NCBI GenBank assembly: GCA_963973975.1
Contig: CAXBCF010000009.1
Span: forward strand, 45,592 to 109,591
From: UBA1494_A sp963973975
GTDB lineage: Bacteria; Bacteroidota; Bacteroidia; Flavobacteriales_E; Vicingaceae
DNA length: 64,000 nt
Direction: 5' to 3'
Below the pieces are notes generated by a model. That model did not search any database, was not told where the DNA came from, and was given only the letters and a program-made list of their open reading frames with translations. This document shows positions 25,710-36,158 of the stretch, piece by piece (the first letter of the stretch is position 1; each line of letters opens with the position of its first letter). Position numbers and translations under genes: made by a program.

Positions 25710-26123
25710 CTAGAAAACGAGGTTTTCCTTTGATTTTAGCGCTTCAACTTCAATTTCATAAGTAGCGAGTACATTTTTAATTTCAGCAATCTTTTTAACT
25801 ACCATGGGTTTGTAGTCATCAGATAAATTACCTTTAATCAAAAAAAGGTAATCGCATTTTTTTTCTTCTGGGATTAGAATTCCATTCTCACTCCTGTTGG
25901 AGATTAAATAAAAATCAACCAAGTTTTCTTCATCACAAAAATGAAAGAAAGCGTGCGATTGAAATTGATCTTTTCGCTTTATTTCATAATTAGCATCCTT
26001 GCAAAGATCAATTTCCAATACTTGATTTAATTCCCAAACTAATCGATAATCTTTTATATGGCTGCAAATGCCTATTAAATCAAAGTCAAAATCTTCTGTT
26101 AACTCTAGGACCAGCTTTGGCAT
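25710..26123 (-). CDS. IPExxxVDY family protein
   Basis: A 137-residue protein of a small Bacteroidota family named for its signature, seen here as GILIPEEKKCDYLFLIKGN near residue 83 (Cys replaces the usual Val). Length and position directly before pyk fit what I know of the family. The protein looks soluble with mixed alpha/beta character. No activity is established; the linkage to pyk is the main clue. Confidence 0.8.
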   Translation of the reverse strand: MPKLVLELTEDFDFDLIGICSHIKDYRLVWELNQVLEIDLCKDANYEIKRKDQFQSHAFFHFCDEENLVDFYLISNRSENGILIPEEKKCDYLFLIKGNLSDDYKPMVVKKIAEIKNVLATYEIEVEALKSKENLVF

Positions 26124-26322
26124 AAAAAAATATGATTTGTAAAGGCGAAGTTAATGAATCAAAAGAGGATTGTGGTTAACTTAAAATTAATTCGAAAAAT
26201 GTCTGGAAGAAAATAATTTCACGAATCACATTCTTAGGAAGAATAATCAAATTGAACAAAGCTAGAACTGTGATTGTCTCTTAAACTAACTTAACAAATA
26301 AATGTAGCTACATCTATTTGCC

Positions 26323-26330
26323 TAATTTTG
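26323..26330 (+). promoter_or_regulatory. candidate -7 box for the RND efflux operon
   Basis: TAATTTTG followed by C and a T-run, the same layout as the box at 18582. It lies 18 bp before the adaptor ATG. No convincing -33 element. Motif match only. Confidence 0.35.
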
Positions 26331-26347
26331 CTTTTTTATTTAATTTT

Positions 26348-27415
26348 ATGAAATTAACTCAATTATCTGTCTACTTTGTTGCGCTACTCTTTTTGTTAGC
26401 ATGCGATAGTTCAGAAAAACAAACTTCCAATGATGTTCAGAAATCGACTACTTTGGTAGAAGTTATTGTGGTAGAAGAGGGAATTCTAAATGAAAAAATA
26501 CAATCTACAGGAACTTTAGCAGCAAATGAATCAACTCAATTAAGTGCTGATATTGGTGGAATTATCAAGAAAATTTCCTTTAAAGAAGGACAAAAAGTAA
26601 AACAAGGAAACTTGTTATTAGAACTTAGGAACAACGATTTATCAGCAGATTTAGAGGAAGCTAGAGCTAGAAAAGACTTGTCAAAAAAGCAATTCGAAAG
26701 AGCTCAAAAACTCCTTGAAGCCGAAGGAATTAGTCGCGAATTATTGGAAGAAAGAGAAGCGAACATGAAAGAGCTTTCGGCTAATTATCAAATGATTGAA
26801 GCTGAATTGGCAAAAACAAAAGTTTATGCTCCTTTTGATGGGATCATTGGTTTAAGGTCGGTGAGTCAGGGCGATTATTTGGCTGCTGGAACTTCGTTTA
26901 CCAATTTGGTTGATGGAGCTAGTTTAAAAATTGAATTTTCATTACCTGAAAAATACTTACAAGCTGTGAAAATTGGAGATACCATTGAATTTAATAGTGG
27001 TTCAAACAGCAGTATGAAGCGTGCTGTTATTTATGCCATAGACCCAGCAATTGATGTAAATTCCCGTTCATTTCACCTAAAAGCAATATACTCCAATACT
27101 GACGGTACTTTAAAATCAGGTGCATTTGTGACCGTTTATTGCGAATTGAAACATTATGAAAATGCAATCAGTATTCCAACACAAGCCATTGTGCCTGAGA
27201 TGGAAGGAAAATTTGTTTATTTGGTTGAAAATAAGAAAGCCAAGAAGCAAGAAGTAGTCACTGGTGTTCGAAAAGCCAATCACATTCAAATATTAGAAGG
27301 ATTGCAAAAAGGTGACACTGTAGTTACCTCAGGACTTTTACAAATTAGAGACGGTTCATTGTTGCAAATTCGAATGGATATAAGGGTAAATCCTAAAAGT
27401 CAAGCTGCAGAATGA
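26348..27415 (+). CDS. RND efflux periplasmic adaptor (membrane fusion protein)
   Basis: HlyD/AcrA-type adaptor linking an inner membrane RND pump to a TolC channel. 355 residues; signal peptide MKLTQLSVYFVALLFLLAC makes it a lipoprotein. Then come a lipoyl-like half (STGTLAANESTQLSADIGG), a coiled-coil hairpin (DLEEARARKDLSKKQFERAQ), the second lipoyl half (VYAPFDGIIGLRSVSQGDY) and beta-barrel domains. ATG at 26348 is preferred over an upstream start at 26318 because it opens the signal peptide. It overlaps the pump gene by 4 bp (ATGA). Confidence 0.92.
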   Translation: MKLTQLSVYFVALLFLLACDSSEKQTSNDVQKSTTLVEVIVVEEGILNEKIQSTGTLAANESTQLSADIGGIIKKISFKEGQKVKQGNLLLELRNNDLSADLEEARARKDLSKKQFERAQKLLEAEGISRELLEEREANMKELSANYQMIEAELAKTKVYAPFDGIIGLRSVSQGDYLAAGTSFTNLVDGASLKIEFSLPEKYLQAVKIGDTIEFNSGSNSSMKRAVIYAIDPAIDVNSRSFHLKAIYSNTDGTLKSGAFVTVYCELKHYENAISIPTQAIVPEMEGKFVYLVENKKAKKQEVVTGVRKANHIQILEGLQKGDTVVTSGLLQIRDGSLLQIRMDIRVNPKSQAAE

Positions 27416-30400
27416 GTTTGTCATCCATCAGTATTCGCCGTCCTGTTTTAGCAACTGTTTTCAGTTTGGTCATCCTCTTATTGGGGGGAATTGGCTTTAA
27501 TTATCTTGGTGTTCGTGAGTATCCAAGTGTTGATCCTCCTAAAATTACAGTTACCACTAATTATGTTGGAGCCAATGCTGACATCATTGAAACACAAATT
27601 ACCGAGCCTTTAGAAGAGTCGATTAACGGAATTGCAGGAATTAGAACCTTGTCCTCAGTAAGCAGAGATGGTCGAAGCACGATTACTGTTGAGTTTGATT
27701 TGAGTTCTGATTTAGACAATGCCGCCAATGATGTTAGAGATAAAGTTTCTAGGGCAGTTAGAGATTTGCCAGAAGATGCGGATCCTCCCATTGTGGCTAA
27801 AGCAGATGCAGATGCCAATCCCATTATTTTTCTAAACATACAATCTGATCAGCGCGATTTGTTAGAATTGACAGAAATTGCTGAGCGTGATTTTAAAGAG
27901 CGCCTTCAAACAATTCCTGGTGTCAGTGAAATTAGAATTTGGGGAGAAAAGAAATACTCCATGAGAATGTGGATTGATCCTAATAAAATGGCGGCACTTT
28001 CCATTACTCCTTTGGATGTAAGAAATGCATTGCTTAACCAAAACATTGAGTTGCCGAGTGGTTCTATTGAAGGTTCTAGCGTTGAATTAAGCGTTCGCAC
28101 AATTGGTCGTTTAGAAACTGTTGAAGATTTTAATCAATTGGTGATTAAAGAACAAGATGGGCAACTAATTCGATTTCAAGAAATTGGATATGCTACACTT
28201 GGTCCTGAAAATGAACGAACCAGCTTAAAAAGAGATGGAATTCCGATGGTTGGAAATGCGATTGTTCCATTACCCAACTCAAACCACATTGAAATAGCTG
28301 ATGAGTTTTACCGTCGTTTGGAATTGATTAAAAAAGACCTTCCTTCAGACATAAAAATTGGAATTGGCTTTGATACTACAGACTTTATTCGAGATTCTAT
28401 AAGTGAGGTTGAACAAACCATCTACATTGCTTTTGTGATGGTGATTTTAGTCATCTTTATTTTCCTTAGAGATTGGCGATCAACCATTATTCCCATTACA
28501 GTTATTCCGATTGCTTTGATTGGTTCTTTTTTCATCATGTATGTTGCAGGCTTTTCAATCAATGTGCTCACCTTGTTGGGAATTGTTTTGGCAATTGGCT
28601 TAGTTGTAGATGATGCCATTGTAGTTTTGGAAAACATCTACAGTAAAATCGAAAATGGAATGCCTTCTTTTCAAGCTGCAAAAGAAGGGGTTGCTGAAAT
28701 TTTCTTTGCAGTAATTGCTACAACCTTGGCCTTGGTAGCGGTTTTTATGCCGGTTATTTTTCTACAAGGAGTTACCGGAAGGCTTTTTCGTGAATTTGGA
28801 ATTGTAATCGCAGGGGCAGTCGTAATTTCCTCTTTTGTCGCTTTGACTTTAACGCCAATGTTAGCTGGCAACATTCTTAAAAAGCAAAAAAAGCGAACGA
28901 AATTTTATGTTCGAACAGAGAAATTCTACGAAAACTTAACTCGAGGTTACAAGCGCTCACTAGTTGCTTTTATGAAAAGCCCTTGGGTAGCAATTTTTTT
29001 CATTTTAGTTTCTTTTGGAGCCATTTACTTTTTTGGAAGTCAGCTAAATTCTGAATTAGCACCTTTGGAAGATAGGGGAGGGATGCGTATTTTCAGTACA
29101 GCACCAGAGGGTTCAACCTATGATTTTATGGCTGTTTACATGGATGAGTTAGTTGATTTAGTCAAAAAAGAAGTTCCAGAAAGGGATGGGGTAATCAGTG
29201 TAACATCTCCAGGATTTGGAGCGGCATCTTCTGTTAATTCGGGCTTTGTTCGATTGCGAATTACCAAAGCAGATCAACGGGAAAGAAGCCAGCAAGAAAT
29301 TGCCAACCTGTTGAATGAAAAATTGAAAGAATTGCCTGCTGCGAGAGATTTTGTTTCGCAAGAACAAACTATTGGAGATAACAGAGGAGGCTTACCCGTT
29401 CAGTATGTTGTGCAAACTACCAATTTAGAAAAGTTAAAAGAGGTTTTACCAAAATTTATGTCAGCTGCTGCAGAAAGCAATGTTTTTGCTATCACCGATT
29501 TAAATTTAAAATTCAACAAGCCTGAGTTGAAGGTCACAATTAATCGTGAAAAAGCAATACTAATGGGCGTTACAGTTTTGGATATTGCTCAAACACTTCA
29601 GCTTTCATTAAGCGGACAGCGATTTGATTTCTTTATTATGAATGGAAAACAATACCAAGTAATTGGTCAGTTGGAAAGACAGTACCGCAACGAGCCATCA
29701 GATTTAACAGGAATTTACGTTCGCAATAAAGACAATCAGATGATTCCTTTAGACAATTTAGTAAGTCTTGAAGAAATGAGCACACCTCCTCAACTTTACC
29801 GCTACAATCGATACGTTTCAGCAACAATTGCGGCAGGTTTAACAGAAGGTAATACTATTGGCACTGGAATTAAAGAAATGGATCGAATAGCGAAAGAAGT
29901 GTTGGATGATACATTCACCACCTCTCTTGATGGAACTTCCAAAGAATTTCAAGAAAGCTCCTCTTCCATTTACTTTGCGTTTTTCTTGGCATTGGTTTTA
30001 ATCTATTTGGTTTTGGCGGCACAGTTTGAAAGTTTTAGGGATCCTTTAATTATAATGTTTACGGTTCCTTTAGCACTTGCAGGTGCTTTGGTTACGCTGT
30101 TTGCCTTTGGAGAAACACTCAATATTTTCAGCCAAATTGGGATGATAATGCTGATTGGATTGGTAACAAAAAATGGAATTTTAATGGTAGAGTTTGCGAA
30201 CCAGAAAAAGGAAGAAGGAGTATCTCGTTTAAATTCAATTATTGATGCTTCTGAAGCGCGTTTTCGACCAATTTTAATGACGTCACTTTCTACAATTTTG
30301 GGAACTTTGCCAATTGCTTTGGCTTTGGGTGCCGGATCTCAAAGTCGTGTTTCAATGGGATTAGCAGTAATCGGCGGACTTGTTTTTGGGTCAATTTTAA

Positions 30401-30474
30401 CCTTGTACATCATTCCTTCAGTGTATTCTCTAATTTCTGCAAAACAAAAATCAAAGCGAAATGAAGAAGTATAG
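27412..30474 (+). CDS. RND family efflux pump permease (AcrB/MexB-like)
   Basis: Inner membrane proton-driven multidrug exporter of the HAE1 type, 1020 residues with 12 expected membrane spans. Seen: the N-terminal FSLVILLLGGIGFNYLGVREYP helix, the GLVVDDAIVVLENIY segment in TM4 carrying the proton-relay Asp pair, LIYLVLAAQFESFRDPLIIM in the second half, and GLVTKNGILMVEFANQ in TM10 with the relay Lys. Two large periplasmic loops are present. Substrates cannot be inferred. Middle gene of an adaptor-pump-channel operon with overlaps at both ends. Confidence 0.95.
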   Translation: MSLSSISIRRPVLATVFSLVILLLGGIGFNYLGVREYPSVDPPKITVTTNYVGANADIIETQITEPLEESINGIAGIRTLSSVSRDGRSTITVEFDLSSDLDNAANDVRDKVSRAVRDLPEDADPPIVAKADADANPIIFLNIQSDQRDLLELTEIAERDFKERLQTIPGVSEIRIWGEKKYSMRMWIDPNKMAALSITPLDVRNALLNQNIELPSGSIEGSSVELSVRTIGRLETVEDFNQLVIKEQDGQLIRFQEIGYATLGPENERTSLKRDGIPMVGNAIVPLPNSNHIEIADEFYRRLELIKKDLPSDIKIGIGFDTTDFIRDSISEVEQTIYIAFVMVILVIFIFLRDWRSTIIPITVIPIALIGSFFIMYVAGFSINVLTLLGIVLAIGLVVDDAIVVLENIYSKIENGMPSFQAAKEGVAEIFFAVIATTLALVAVFMPVIFLQGVTGRLFREFGIVIAGAVVISSFVALTLTPMLAGNILKKQKKRTKFYVRTEKFYENLTRGYKRSLVAFMKSPWVAIFFILVSFGAIYFFGSQLNSELAPLEDRGGMRIFSTAPEGSTYDFMAVYMDELVDLVKKEVPERDGVISVTSPGFGAASSVNSGFVRLRITKADQRERSQQEIANLLNEKLKELPAARDFVSQEQTIGDNRGGLPVQYVVQTTNLEKLKEVLPKFMSAAAESNVFAITDLNLKFNKPELKVTINREKAILMGVTVLDIAQTLQLSLSGQRFDFFIMNGKQYQVIGQLERQYRNEPSDLTGIYVRNKDNQMIPLDNLVSLEEMSTPPQLYRYNRYVSATIAAGLTEGNTIGTGIKEMDRIAKEVLDDTFTTSLDGTSKEFQESSSSIYFAFFLALVLIYLVLAAQFESFRDPLIIMFTVPLALAGALVTLFAFGETLNIFSQIGMIMLIGLVTKNGILMVEFANQKKEEGVSRLNSIIDASEARFRPILMTSLSTILGTLPIALALGAGSQSRVSMGLAVIGGLVFGSILTLYIIPSVYSLISAKQKSKRNEEV

Positions 30475-31777
30475 TTCCATTTTTTTGATACATTGTTGCC
30501 TGTTTTGCTTTCAGTTCAACTTGCAAGCTCAGCAAGTTTTAAGCTTGGAAGAAGCATTGAATATTGGATTACAGAACAACTATTCCATTTTAGTTGCCAA
30601 AGAGGAGTTGAAGATATCTGAATTGGAAAATCAAATTGGTACAGCAGGGTTTTTGCCAAGTTTAGATGCAGATGGAACTTACAGTGAATCAGTTGAAAAT
30701 ACTGAATTGAATTTTGCAGATGGTTCTGATGTTCAACAGGATGGCGCTTTGTCTTCAAATTTGAACTTAGGCCTTCAAGTGAGATGGATGATTTTTGATG
30801 GTACAAAAATGTTCATTACCAAAAATAAGTTGGAAGAGTTAGAGCTGATTTCTGCTTTGGGAGTAAAGTCGAGTGTAAACAATACACTTGCGGAAATCAT
30901 GATGACTTATTATGGCATTGTAGCTGAAGTTCAAACTTATAAATTGTTGGAGCAACAATTAGAAGTCGCAACTGCTAGAACGGAATTAAGTAAAACAAAA
31001 TACAGCATAGGTGCAGCATCAGAATTGGAGCAGCTTCAAGCAGAAGTGGATGCCAATGCCATTCGCTCAACTCTTTTCGATCAAGAAGTGCGAGTAAAGC
31101 AAGCTAAACTAGCTTTGAACCGATTGTTGGGAAGAGAATTGGATAGTGAGTTTGAAATAAATGATAGCATTGTGATCAATACTACCTATGAAAAAGAAAA
31201 GTTGCTTCAAGAAATGGAAAACAATCCCAATTTGAATACAATAGAAAAGCAGCGGAGCATTGCCATTTTGGAACGAAAAGAAAGTTTTGCTGATCGTTTG
31301 CCAAAAGTTTCCTTAGATGGCAGGTACAACTACAATCAATCTGAGTCTGAAGCAGGATTTGTGCGTTTCAACCAAGCTACAGGATTTATTTATGGCGCTT
31401 CTGTGATTATGCCACTATTTAATGGCAATGAAAAAAACCGAAAAGAGCAGCAAAATAAAGTTCGGATAGAGCAGAGCAAGTTGCGCTATGAGCAAGAATA
31501 TGCTACAACCAAAGAACAATTATTGTATAATTTAGAGCTTTTTCAAGTCAATAAAAGCCGCGTAGTTTTTGAAGAAAAGAATGTAGAACTAGCTGAAAGG
31601 AATTTAAAATTTTCCATGGAAAGTTTTAAGCAAGGTGGTATTTCTGCGCTAGAATTAAGGGAAGTTCAATTCAGCACCTTTGCAGCTCAAGAAAGATTGG
31701 TTGCCTTGAAATACACCATTAAAACAGCTGAAATTGAATTGCTGCGTTTGACCAATCAATTGCTGCAGGAGCAATAG
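30461..31777 (+). CDS. TolC family outer membrane efflux channel
   Basis: Outer membrane factor completing the tripartite pump. 438 residues: signal peptide ending near QFNLQAQQ, then the duplicated OEP domains with LSLEEALNIGLQNNYSI, long coiled-coil helices and a repeat of the same pattern (GFIYGASVIMPLFNGN strand, ELAERNLKFSMESFKQGGIS). The start overlaps the pump gene by 14 bp. It ends one base from the convergent lspA stop, with no space for a terminator. Confidence 0.92.
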   Translation: MKKYSSIFLIHCCLFCFQFNLQAQQVLSLEEALNIGLQNNYSILVAKEELKISELENQIGTAGFLPSLDADGTYSESVENTELNFADGSDVQQDGALSSNLNLGLQVRWMIFDGTKMFITKNKLEELELISALGVKSSVNNTLAEIMMTYYGIVAEVQTYKLLEQQLEVATARTELSKTKYSIGAASELEQLQAEVDANAIRSTLFDQEVRVKQAKLALNRLLGRELDSEFEINDSIVINTTYEKEKLLQEMENNPNLNTIEKQRSIAILERKESFADRLPKVSLDGRYNYNQSESEAGFVRFNQATGFIYGASVIMPLFNGNEKNRKEQQNKVRIEQSKLRYEQEYATTKEQLLYNLELFQVNKSRVVFEEKNVELAERNLKFSMESFKQGGISALELREVQFSTFAAQERLVALKYTIKTAEIELLRLTNQLLQEQ

Positions 31778-31778
31778 A

Positions 31779-32393
31779 TTAATCCTTAAAAAAACTTCTG
31801 TGAAAGAGTAAGATTGAAGTTACTCCAATGGTTATAGCAGAATCTGCAAGGTTGAAAACTGGGCGAAAAAAGATAAAATAATCACCGCCCCAAAAAGGCA
31901 TCCAATGCGGTAAAAATCCTTCGTAAAGCGGGAAATAAAGCATGTCGACCACTTTTCCGAACAATAATTTGGAATAACCGCCTTCTTCAGGTAAAAAAGT
32001 AGCTAACTGAAAGTAGCTATCATTGAAAAATACGCCATAAAATACGCTATCGATAATGTTTCCTAAAGCACCTGCAAAAATCAAAGCTCCGCTCACCATA
32101 AGGCCTTTTGAAGCTCCTTTTTTGGGCATTCTAAACAAATAAATTCCAATTAGGCTAACGGCAACAATTCGGAAAAGAGTTAGAAACAATTTGCCATATT
32201 CACCGGCAAATTCTATCCCAAATGCCATTCCATTATTTTCGGTGAAATGGATAATGAACCAATCGCCTAAAACTGGAATTTCTTCAGAAAGTTGCATGTT
32301 GGTTTTTACCCAAATTTTAGAAGCTTGATCTAAAATCAGAACGATACCAATTACCAATAATGCAAGGCGGGAAGAGGAAGCAAAAAGCTTCAT
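31779..32393 (-). CDS. lspA: lipoprotein signal peptidase (signal peptidase II)
   Basis: Aspartic protease in the inner membrane that cleaves lipoprotein signal peptides; many substrates are in this window. 204 residues with four membrane segments. Catalytic motifs are NNGMAFG, GALGNIIDSVFYG with the first Asp, and FNLADSAITIG with the second Asp. Bacteroidota members have a longer loop before the second Asp, also seen here. It is the last gene of the ileS-dksA/traR-lspA run. Confidence 0.95.
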   Translation of the reverse strand: MKLFASSSRLALLVIGIVLILDQASKIWVKTNMQLSEEIPVLGDWFIIHFTENNGMAFGIEFAGEYGKLFLTLFRIVAVSLIGIYLFRMPKKGASKGLMVSGALIFAGALGNIIDSVFYGVFFNDSYFQLATFLPEEGGYSKLLFGKVVDMLYFPLYEGFLPHWMPFWGGDYFIFFRPVFNLADSAITIGVTSILLFHRSFFKD

Positions 32394-32408
32394 AAATTTT
32401 GAAATTAA

Positions 32409-32786
32409 TTAACCTTGAGCCTCTTTGGCTTCAATTGATAAGGTTGCGTGAGGCACTGCTCTTAAGCGTTCTTTAGGAATTAACTTTCCTGTCACTCTGC
32501 AAATACCGTAGGTTTTATTGCTAATTCTTGTCAATGCATTTTGTAAATGCGTGATGAATTTTTCTTGTCGGATTGCCAATTGAGAGACTTCTTCTCTGGA
32601 TAAAGTTTCTGATCCATCTTCCATCATTTTAAAGGAAGGGGAAGTGTCTTCTGTACCATTATCATCTTTATAAGAAAGGGTGTTTCTCAATCCTTCCAAA
32701 TCAGTTTTAGCCTCTGTTAACTTTTCGTTAATCAGCGTTCTAAATTCTGCTAAGTCTGCGTCTGAATATCTTGCTTTTTCTTCCAT
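32409..32786 (-). CDS. TraR/DksA family protein with degenerate zinc finger
   Basis: A 125-residue relative of DksA, the RNA-polymerase secondary-channel regulator. The N-terminal coiled-coil (DLAEFRTLINEKLTEAK to about residue 85) is clear. The C-terminal zinc-finger region YGICRVTGKLIPKERLRAVP keeps only one of the four Cys; the family fold is otherwise retained, and I recall this form as usual in Bacteroidota. It sits 6 bp after ileS and 15 bp before lspA, so it is co-transcribed. Whether it binds ppGpp-responsive polymerase as DksA does is not known. Confidence 0.85.
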   Translation of the reverse strand: MEEKARYSDADLAEFRTLINEKLTEAKTDLEGLRNTLSYKDDNGTEDTSPSFKMMEDGSETLSREEVSQLAIRQEKFITHLQNALTRISNKTYGICRVTGKLIPKERLRAVPHATLSIEAKEAQG

Positions 32787-32792
32787 CTTATT

Positions 32793-35700
32793 TTAATTTT
32801 TTACCACCTTCAAAGCTATGTAAACTCTTGAATTTTGGTCAATTTCTACACTGTGATTGCTTCCATTTAAGTCCTCGACAAAATTGAGTTCAAGGGCCAA
32901 TGTTTCGGAACAAATATAATCTTTATTATTATTGATAGCTTGTTCAATTTGTTGATTAGAATGTAAAGAAATTATAATTTTATCTGTCACTTCAAAACCT
33001 TCGTCTTTTCTAAGGTTTTGAATTTTATTCACCATTTCTCTGGCAATTCCTTCTTCTTTAAGTTCTTCACTAAGTGTTATGTCTAAGGCTACGGTGTATT
33101 TTCCTTCAGATGCTACCAACCATCCCGGTATGTCTTTTGAAGAGATTTCCACATCACTTAAATCAATGCTAAGGGTGTTACCCTCAACAGTAATTTCAGT
33201 CTTCCCGTTTCGTTCTAACTGCACAATTTCTTCTTGAGAAAATTGCTGAATAGCAGTGGCAACAGCCTTCATTTCTTTTCCAAATTTTGGCCCCAATTTC
33301 TTAAAATCAGGCTTTATTTGTTTTACTAAAACGCCAGAAGTTTCTTCTAAATACTCCAATTCTTTCACATTCACTTCTGAAAGAATCAAGGCTTCCACTT
33401 CTTCTAATTGTCTTCTAAATTTTGGATCTAAAATCGGCACCATCATTTTTTGAAGTGGTTGACGCACTTTTAACGATTCTTTTTTTCGAATTGCCAAAAC
33501 CATGGACGATAATTTCTGTGCAATATCCATTCGCTCTTCTAAATCTTTGTCAATGTACTTTTCTTTGAGCTTGCCAAAGTCGGAGAGGTGAACAGAGGTA
33601 GTTGTTTCTTTACCTGATATATCGTTCAAATCTTTAAAAAGACGATCCATATAGAAAGGAGCGATTGGAGCAGAAAGTTTAGCGATGGTTAGCAAGCAAG
33701 TGTACAAAGTTTGATACGCAGAAATTTTATCTTCTGAATATTCCCCTTTCCAAAAACGCCTCCTGCAAAGTCTTACGTACCAATTGCTCAAATGATCGGT
33801 GGTAAACTCTTGAATAGCCCGCCCTGCTCTGGTTGGTTCAAAATCTGCAAAACTCGCATCTACTTCTTTTACCAATGAATTCAATTTTGAAAGCACCCAA
33901 CGGTCGATTTCAGGCTTTTTCTCGTAGGGGACGTGTGGCTCTTCAAATTTAAAGCCGTCGATGTTGGCATAGAGTGCAAAAAAGTTATAGGTATTGTAAA
34001 GTGTACCGAAGAATTTGCGTTGAACTTCAGCAATACCTTCCTCGTCAAACTTTAAATTATCCCAAGGTTGCGCATTGGTTACCAAGTACCAGCGCGTAGC
34101 ATCTGGACCGTATTTTTTCAAAGTTTCAAATGGATCTACCGCATTGCCTAAACGTTTGGACATTTTTTGTCCGTTTTTATCGAGCACCAAACCATTAGAA
34201 ACCACATTTTTGTAAGCAACAGAATCAAAACACAAGGTTGCGATGGCATGTAAAGTAAAAAACCAACCGCGGGTTTGATCGACTCCTTCGGCGATAAAAT
34301 CTGCTGGATAGAATTTTTTCTCGTCAATTAGTTCCTTGTTTTCGAAAGGGTAATGCCATTGTGCATAAGGCATAGACCCTGAATCAAACCAAACGTCGAT
34401 TAAGTCCATTTCTCTTTTCATTGGTTTTCCGCTTGGAGAAACCAAAACAATTTCATCTACAAAAGGGCGGTGAAAATCGAAGGTATGGTAATTCGAATCC
34501 GCCATGTTACCTGGTTCAAAATCACCTAAAGGATTTTTGCTCATGAAGCCTTTTTCAACGGCTTTATCACATTCTGCTTTTAGTTGTTCTGCAGAACCGA
34601 TGCAAATTTGCTCTTCTCGGTCTTCAGAAGTCCAAATAGGAATGGGGATTCCCCAATAACGCGAACGAGATAAGTTCCAATCTTGTAAGTTTTCCAACCA
34701 ATTGCCAAATCGTCCTTTTCCTGTGCTTTCAGGTTTCCAGTTGATGGTATTGTTGTTGTCGATTAATTGATCTTTTACGGCTGTGGTTTTGATAAACCAA
34801 GAATCCAAAGGGAAATAAAGCACTGGTTTATCGGTTCTCCAACAATGTGGGTAACTGTGTTCGTACTTCTGCACATCAAAAGCGCGATTTTCTTCCTTCA
34901 ATTTAATTGAAATCTCTACATCCACCGACTTTTCAGGAGCTTCTCCATCAGGATAATAATCGTTTTTCACGTACATGCCAGCAAAGTCAGTCACCTCTTC
35001 TGTAAAACGCCCTTGATTGTCTACCAAGTGCAAAGAACCAATGCCGTTGGCTTTGGTCACTCGAAAATCGTCGGCTCCATAAGAGGGCGCCAAGTGAACA
35101 ATTCCGGTGCCGTCTTCCGTGGTGACAAAGTCACCTAAAATTACTCGAAATGCATCTCCACCTTCAGGGTTTTTATAAGGTAATAATTGTTCGTAGCGTA
35201 GGCCTTCCAATTGATTTCCTTTATATTCAGCTATTATTTCAAAAGGAATGTTTTTGCCGTCTTGTTTGTAATCAGCAAGACTAAGTTCAGCGTTTTTGGT
35301 ATTAAACCATTTTCCCAATAAGTCTTTCGCCAAAATAACAGTGATTGGCTCGTGAGTGTATTTGTTGAAGGTTTTCACTTTCACGTAATCAATTTTTTCG
35401 CCAATGCCTAAAGCAGTATTCGACGGCAAAGTCCAAGGGGTGGTAGTCCATGCAATGAGGAATAAATCTCCATGCAAATCATTGAACAAAAATTCAGACT
35501 CCTCATTTTTTACCACCTTAAACATGGCGGTAGCTGAGGTATCTTTTACATCGCGGTAACAGCCAGGTTGATTCAATTCGTGCGTACTCAAACCCGTTCC
35601 CGCAGCGGGAGAATAAGGCTGAATGGTGTAGCCTTTGTATATCAAACCCTTATCGTAGAGCTTTTTTAGCAAGTACCAAACTGTTTCTATGTATTTGTTT

Positions 35701-36158
35701 TCGTAAGTCACGTAAGGGTCATCCATGTCTACCCAATAGCCCATTTTTTGGGTGAGTTTGTTCCAAACATCGGTGTAGCGCATTACAGCTTCGCGGCATT
35801 TTTGATTGTATTCTTCTACCGAAATGCTTTTTCCTATGTCTTCCTTGGTGATGCCCAACTCTTTTTCAACACCCAATTCCACCGGTAAACCGTGAGTATC
35901 CCAACCAGCTTTTCGCTTCACTTGAAAGCCTTTTTGGGTTTTGTAGCGACAAAAAATATCTTTGATAGCACGCGCCATCACGTGGTGAATTCCCGGTAAA
36001 CCATTAGCGGAAGGAGGACCCTCATAAAATACAAAAGGAGCTTTGCCTTCGCGACTACTAATACTTTGCTCGAAGATGTGTTCTTTTTCCCAAAAGGCTA
36101 AAACTTCATCTGCCACATTTGGCAAATCCAACTGCTTGTATTCTTTGTACTTACTCAT
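32793..36158 (-). CDS. ileS: isoleucyl-tRNA synthetase, long (IleS2/eukaryote-like) type
   Basis: Charges tRNA-Ile. 1121 residues, longer than the ~930-940 of the E. coli type. Class I motifs: YEGPPSANGLPGIHHVMARA (HIGH variant HHVM) and KNGQKMSKRLGNAVDPF (KMSKR). Editing domain motifs TTPWTLPSNTALG and GTGIVHLAPSYGADDF are present, as is the anticodon-binding region (HLSNWYVRLCRRRFWKGE). The KMSKR form and length place it with IleS2, often linked to mupirocin tolerance; that is family knowledge, not shown here. First gene of a three-gene operon. Confidence 0.96.
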   Translation of the reverse strand: MSKYKEYKQLDLPNVADEVLAFWEKEHIFEQSISSREGKAPFVFYEGPPSANGLPGIHHVMARAIKDIFCRYKTQKGFQVKRKAGWDTHGLPVELGVEKELGITKEDIGKSISVEEYNQKCREAVMRYTDVWNKLTQKMGYWVDMDDPYVTYENKYIETVWYLLKKLYDKGLIYKGYTIQPYSPAAGTGLSTHELNQPGCYRDVKDTSATAMFKVVKNEESEFLFNDLHGDLFLIAWTTTPWTLPSNTALGIGEKIDYVKVKTFNKYTHEPITVILAKDLLGKWFNTKNAELSLADYKQDGKNIPFEIIAEYKGNQLEGLRYEQLLPYKNPEGGDAFRVILGDFVTTEDGTGIVHLAPSYGADDFRVTKANGIGSLHLVDNQGRFTEEVTDFAGMYVKNDYYPDGEAPEKSVDVEISIKLKEENRAFDVQKYEHSYPHCWRTDKPVLYFPLDSWFIKTTAVKDQLIDNNNTINWKPESTGKGRFGNWLENLQDWNLSRSRYWGIPIPIWTSEDREEQICIGSAEQLKAECDKAVEKGFMSKNPLGDFEPGNMADSNYHTFDFHRPFVDEIVLVSPSGKPMKREMDLIDVWFDSGSMPYAQWHYPFENKELIDEKKFYPADFIAEGVDQTRGWFFTLHAIATLCFDSVAYKNVVSNGLVLDKNGQKMSKRLGNAVDPFETLKKYGPDATRWYLVTNAQPWDNLKFDEEGIAEVQRKFFGTLYNTYNFFALYANIDGFKFEEPHVPYEKKPEIDRWVLSKLNSLVKEVDASFADFEPTRAGRAIQEFTTDHLSNWYVRLCRRRFWKGEYSEDKISAYQTLYTCLLTIAKLSAPIAPFYMDRLFKDLNDISGKETTTSVHLSDFGKLKEKYIDKDLEERMDIAQKLSSMVLAIRKKESLKVRQPLQKMMVPILDPKFRRQLEEVEALILSEVNVKELEYLEETSGVLVKQIKPDFKKLGPKFGKEMKAVATAIQQFSQEEIVQLERNGKTEITVEGNTLSIDLSDVEISSKDIPGWLVASEGKYTVALDITLSEELKEEGIAREMVNKIQNLRKDEGFEVTDKIIISLHSNQQIEQAINNNKDYICSETLALELNFVEDLNGSNHSVEIDQNSRVYIALKVVKN

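Noticed and set aside
32409..32786. Broken dksA because three zinc-finger Cys are missing
   Set aside because: The reading frame is intact and in a conserved operon. The single-Cys form appears to be normal for this phylum.
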